DNA from: an uncultured Planctomycetaceae bacterium
GTDB lineage: Bacteria; Planctomycetota; Planctomycetia; Pirellulales; JACPPG01
Length of the DNA stretch: 6,395 nt
Direction: 5' to 3'
Assembly (NCBI GenBank): GCA_945957305.1
Contig: CAMFLN010000197.1
Coordinates: forward strand, 1 to 6,395
Shown here: one piece after another, positions 6,349-6,395 of the stretch
How the letters are laid out: every line of letters begins with the position of its first letter
Position numbering within the stretch: the first letter of the stretch is position 1
The notes under the pieces: generated by a model
Seen by the model: only the letters and a program-made list of their open reading frames with translations
Databases searched by the model: none
Told to the model about the DNA's origin: nothing
Made by a program: the position numbers and the translations under genes

Positions 6349-6395
6349 CTGTCTCTTATACACATCTCCGAGCCCACGAGACGTAGAGGAATCTC
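6349..6395 (+). other. Nextera library adapter read-through with i7 index (not genomic)
   Basis: The Tn5 mosaic end CTGTCTCTTATACACATCT occupies 6349-6367, followed by the Nextera read-2 adapter segment CCGAGCCCACGAGAC (6368-6382). An 8-base index GTAGAGGA (6383-6390), which matches Nextera index N712, comes next, and ATCTC (6391-6395) begins the Illumina P7 flank. The order is exactly that of sequencing read-through past a short insert. This is synthetic DNA left in the assembly, not a transposon. Translated on the minus strand it yields the peptide MGSEMCIRDR, a known sign of this contamination in protein databases. Confidence 0.99.

Noticed and set aside
6349..6367. Tn5 mosaic end as evidence of a natural transposon.
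   Set aside because: It is followed by adapter, index and P7 bases, so it comes from library preparation.
5919..6377. A 152-codon minus-strand frame beginning MGSEMCIRDR.
   Set aside because: Its start lies in library adapter and its body is out of frame with the metallohydrolase-like C-terminus.

Overview
The window reads as GC-rich bacterial chromosome, most probably from a planctomycete (Planctomycetota, Pirellulales-like). That placement is an inference. It rests on a stand-alone lipoprotein of the TolC fold, a likely CehA/McbA-type metallohydrolase C-terminus, long gene-poor spacers, and starts that often lack a strong Shine-Dalgarno sequence. No rRNA, tRNA, CRISPR array or natural mobile element was seen. 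The last 47 bases are not genomic: they are Nextera library adapter carrying an i7 barcode, so true sequence ends at 6348.

Layout from the left. An OmpR/PhoB-type response regulator runs off the left edge on the minus strand (1-506). A spacer of about 680 bases follows, with no convincing gene. It holds a TTACA-N4-TGTAA palindrome sitting upstream of a possible -10 box. Next come, on the plus strand, a sodium-dependent bicarbonate permease of the SbtA family (1186-2343) and a small PII-like protein of the SbtB type (2438-2752). The 94 bases between them contain an 18-bp tandem duplication. A GC hairpin lies in the short gap before the convergent minus-strand gene (2821-4281), a receiver-GGDEF-CBS-CBS protein that looks like an active diguanylate cyclase with a nucleotide-sensing module. 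A divergent spacer of 377 bases leads to a plus-strand TolC-like outer-membrane lipoprotein (4659-5918). The window ends with the C-terminal part of a minus-strand gene (5996-6348), probably a CehA/McbA-family metallohydrolase, cut by the contig end.

How the genes may work together. SbtA and SbtB form a transporter and regulator pair in cyanobacteria, where SbtB binds adenine nucleotides and gates bicarbonate uptake. The pair is present here, but the SbtB ends early and lacks the cysteine-rich C-terminal loop known from cyanobacteria. The convergent cyclase carries tandem CBS domains, which commonly bind adenine nucleotides. Two neighbouring proteins may therefore read the cell's energy state, though the sequence shows only proximity. 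The divergent response regulator and the palindrome between it and sbtA are candidates for transcriptional control of bicarbonate uptake. The TolC-like and metallohydrolase genes have no evident functional tie to the rest.
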